Positions 63,990 through 64,000 of a stretch of DNA of 64,000 nucleotides are shown piece after piece (position 1 is the stretch's first letter; the number at the start of each line of letters is the position of its first letter). The notes under the pieces are model-generated. The model was given only the letters and a program-made list of their open reading frames with translations. It made no database searches and was not told where the DNA came from. Origin of the DNA: Cupriavidus sp. AU9028 (lineage in GTDB: Bacteria; Pseudomonadota; Gammaproteobacteria; Burkholderiales; Burkholderiaceae); contig NZ_JAIMCG010000007.1 in assembly GCF_019795295.1 (NCBI RefSeq), positions 62,001 to 126,000 on the forward strand, read 5' to 3'. The position numbers were made by a program, and so were the translations under genes.

Positions 63990-64000
63990 GGCGACCTCCT

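Overview
The window is a contiguous, gene-dense piece of a high-GC (roughly two thirds G+C) betaproteobacterial chromosome. Protein sequences and local gene orders (clpA-clpS-csp-icd, argF-DUF3579-rpsT-murJ, ribF-ileS-lspA-coaBC-dut, pcnB-folK-panB) fit the Burkholderiaceae, most likely Cupriavidus or a close Ralstonia relative; this is judged from recall of the families, not from a database search. I count 58 protein genes, nearly all intact. I see no rRNA, tRNA, CRISPR array, insertion sequence or prophage. Most of the window is core genome.

Layout: 0-6.6 kb has an MscS-type channel, an ATGA-coupled purN/RNA methyltransferase pair and a convergent response regulator/hybrid kinase pair. 6.6-13.1 kb is a forward run of ribF, ileS, lspA, coaBC, dut. 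13.1-20.0 kb reads mostly leftward: a VOC-fold protein, clpA and clpS (behind a near-consensus heat-shock sigma-32 promoter), a forward cold-shock gene with a long structured leader, a compact three-gene cassette (ImmA/IrrE-type metallopeptidase plus two tiny membrane proteins), then icd. 20.3-24.8 kb holds rluE, a DUF192 protein, a YajQ protein, murB, a repeat cluster, a patatin-like lipase and ppnP. 24.9-28.3 kb holds argG, argF, a DUF3579 gene and rpsT. 28.6-31.3 kb has murJ and a SirB1 protein; 31.4-35.7 kb has a DedA protein, mutL, miaA and an acetyltransferase. 35.8-39.5 kb has a YtxH-like protein, purM, an AI-2E-family permease and hda. 39.6-45.0 kb is forward: HAD phosphatase, pcnB, folK, DUF486, panB and an ABC permease/ATPase pair of the tungstate type. 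45.0-51.2 kb reads leftward: fused pabB-pabC, dnaJ, dnaK and a cobalamin adenosyltransferase. 51.4-63.4 kb is the most accessory-looking part: an FAD-linked D-2-hydroxyacid dehydrogenase, a LysR regulator, glcD, an ion channel, glcE, glcF, an LrgA/LrgB pair, a BCCT transporter and an alpha/beta-hydrolase lipoprotein. A glutathione peroxidase reads back from the right edge.

Regulatory signals that can be read directly include sigma-32-like promoters for clpSA and dnaK, a TTGACA promoter for the cold-shock gene, a TTGCAC/TATAAT promoter for rpsT, a matching pair of TCTTATATAAGA palindromes upstream of icd/rluE and of the DUF3579 gene, several intrinsic terminators, and dispersed GC-rich palindromes at gene 3' ends. 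The most interesting candidates are (1) terminator-like hairpins with U-tracts lying directly against the start codons of argF and argG, suggesting attenuation, (2) the metallopeptidase/small-membrane-protein cassette between the cold-shock gene and icd, and (3) an ion channel with a C-terminal zinc ribbon placed inside the glycolate oxidase operon.
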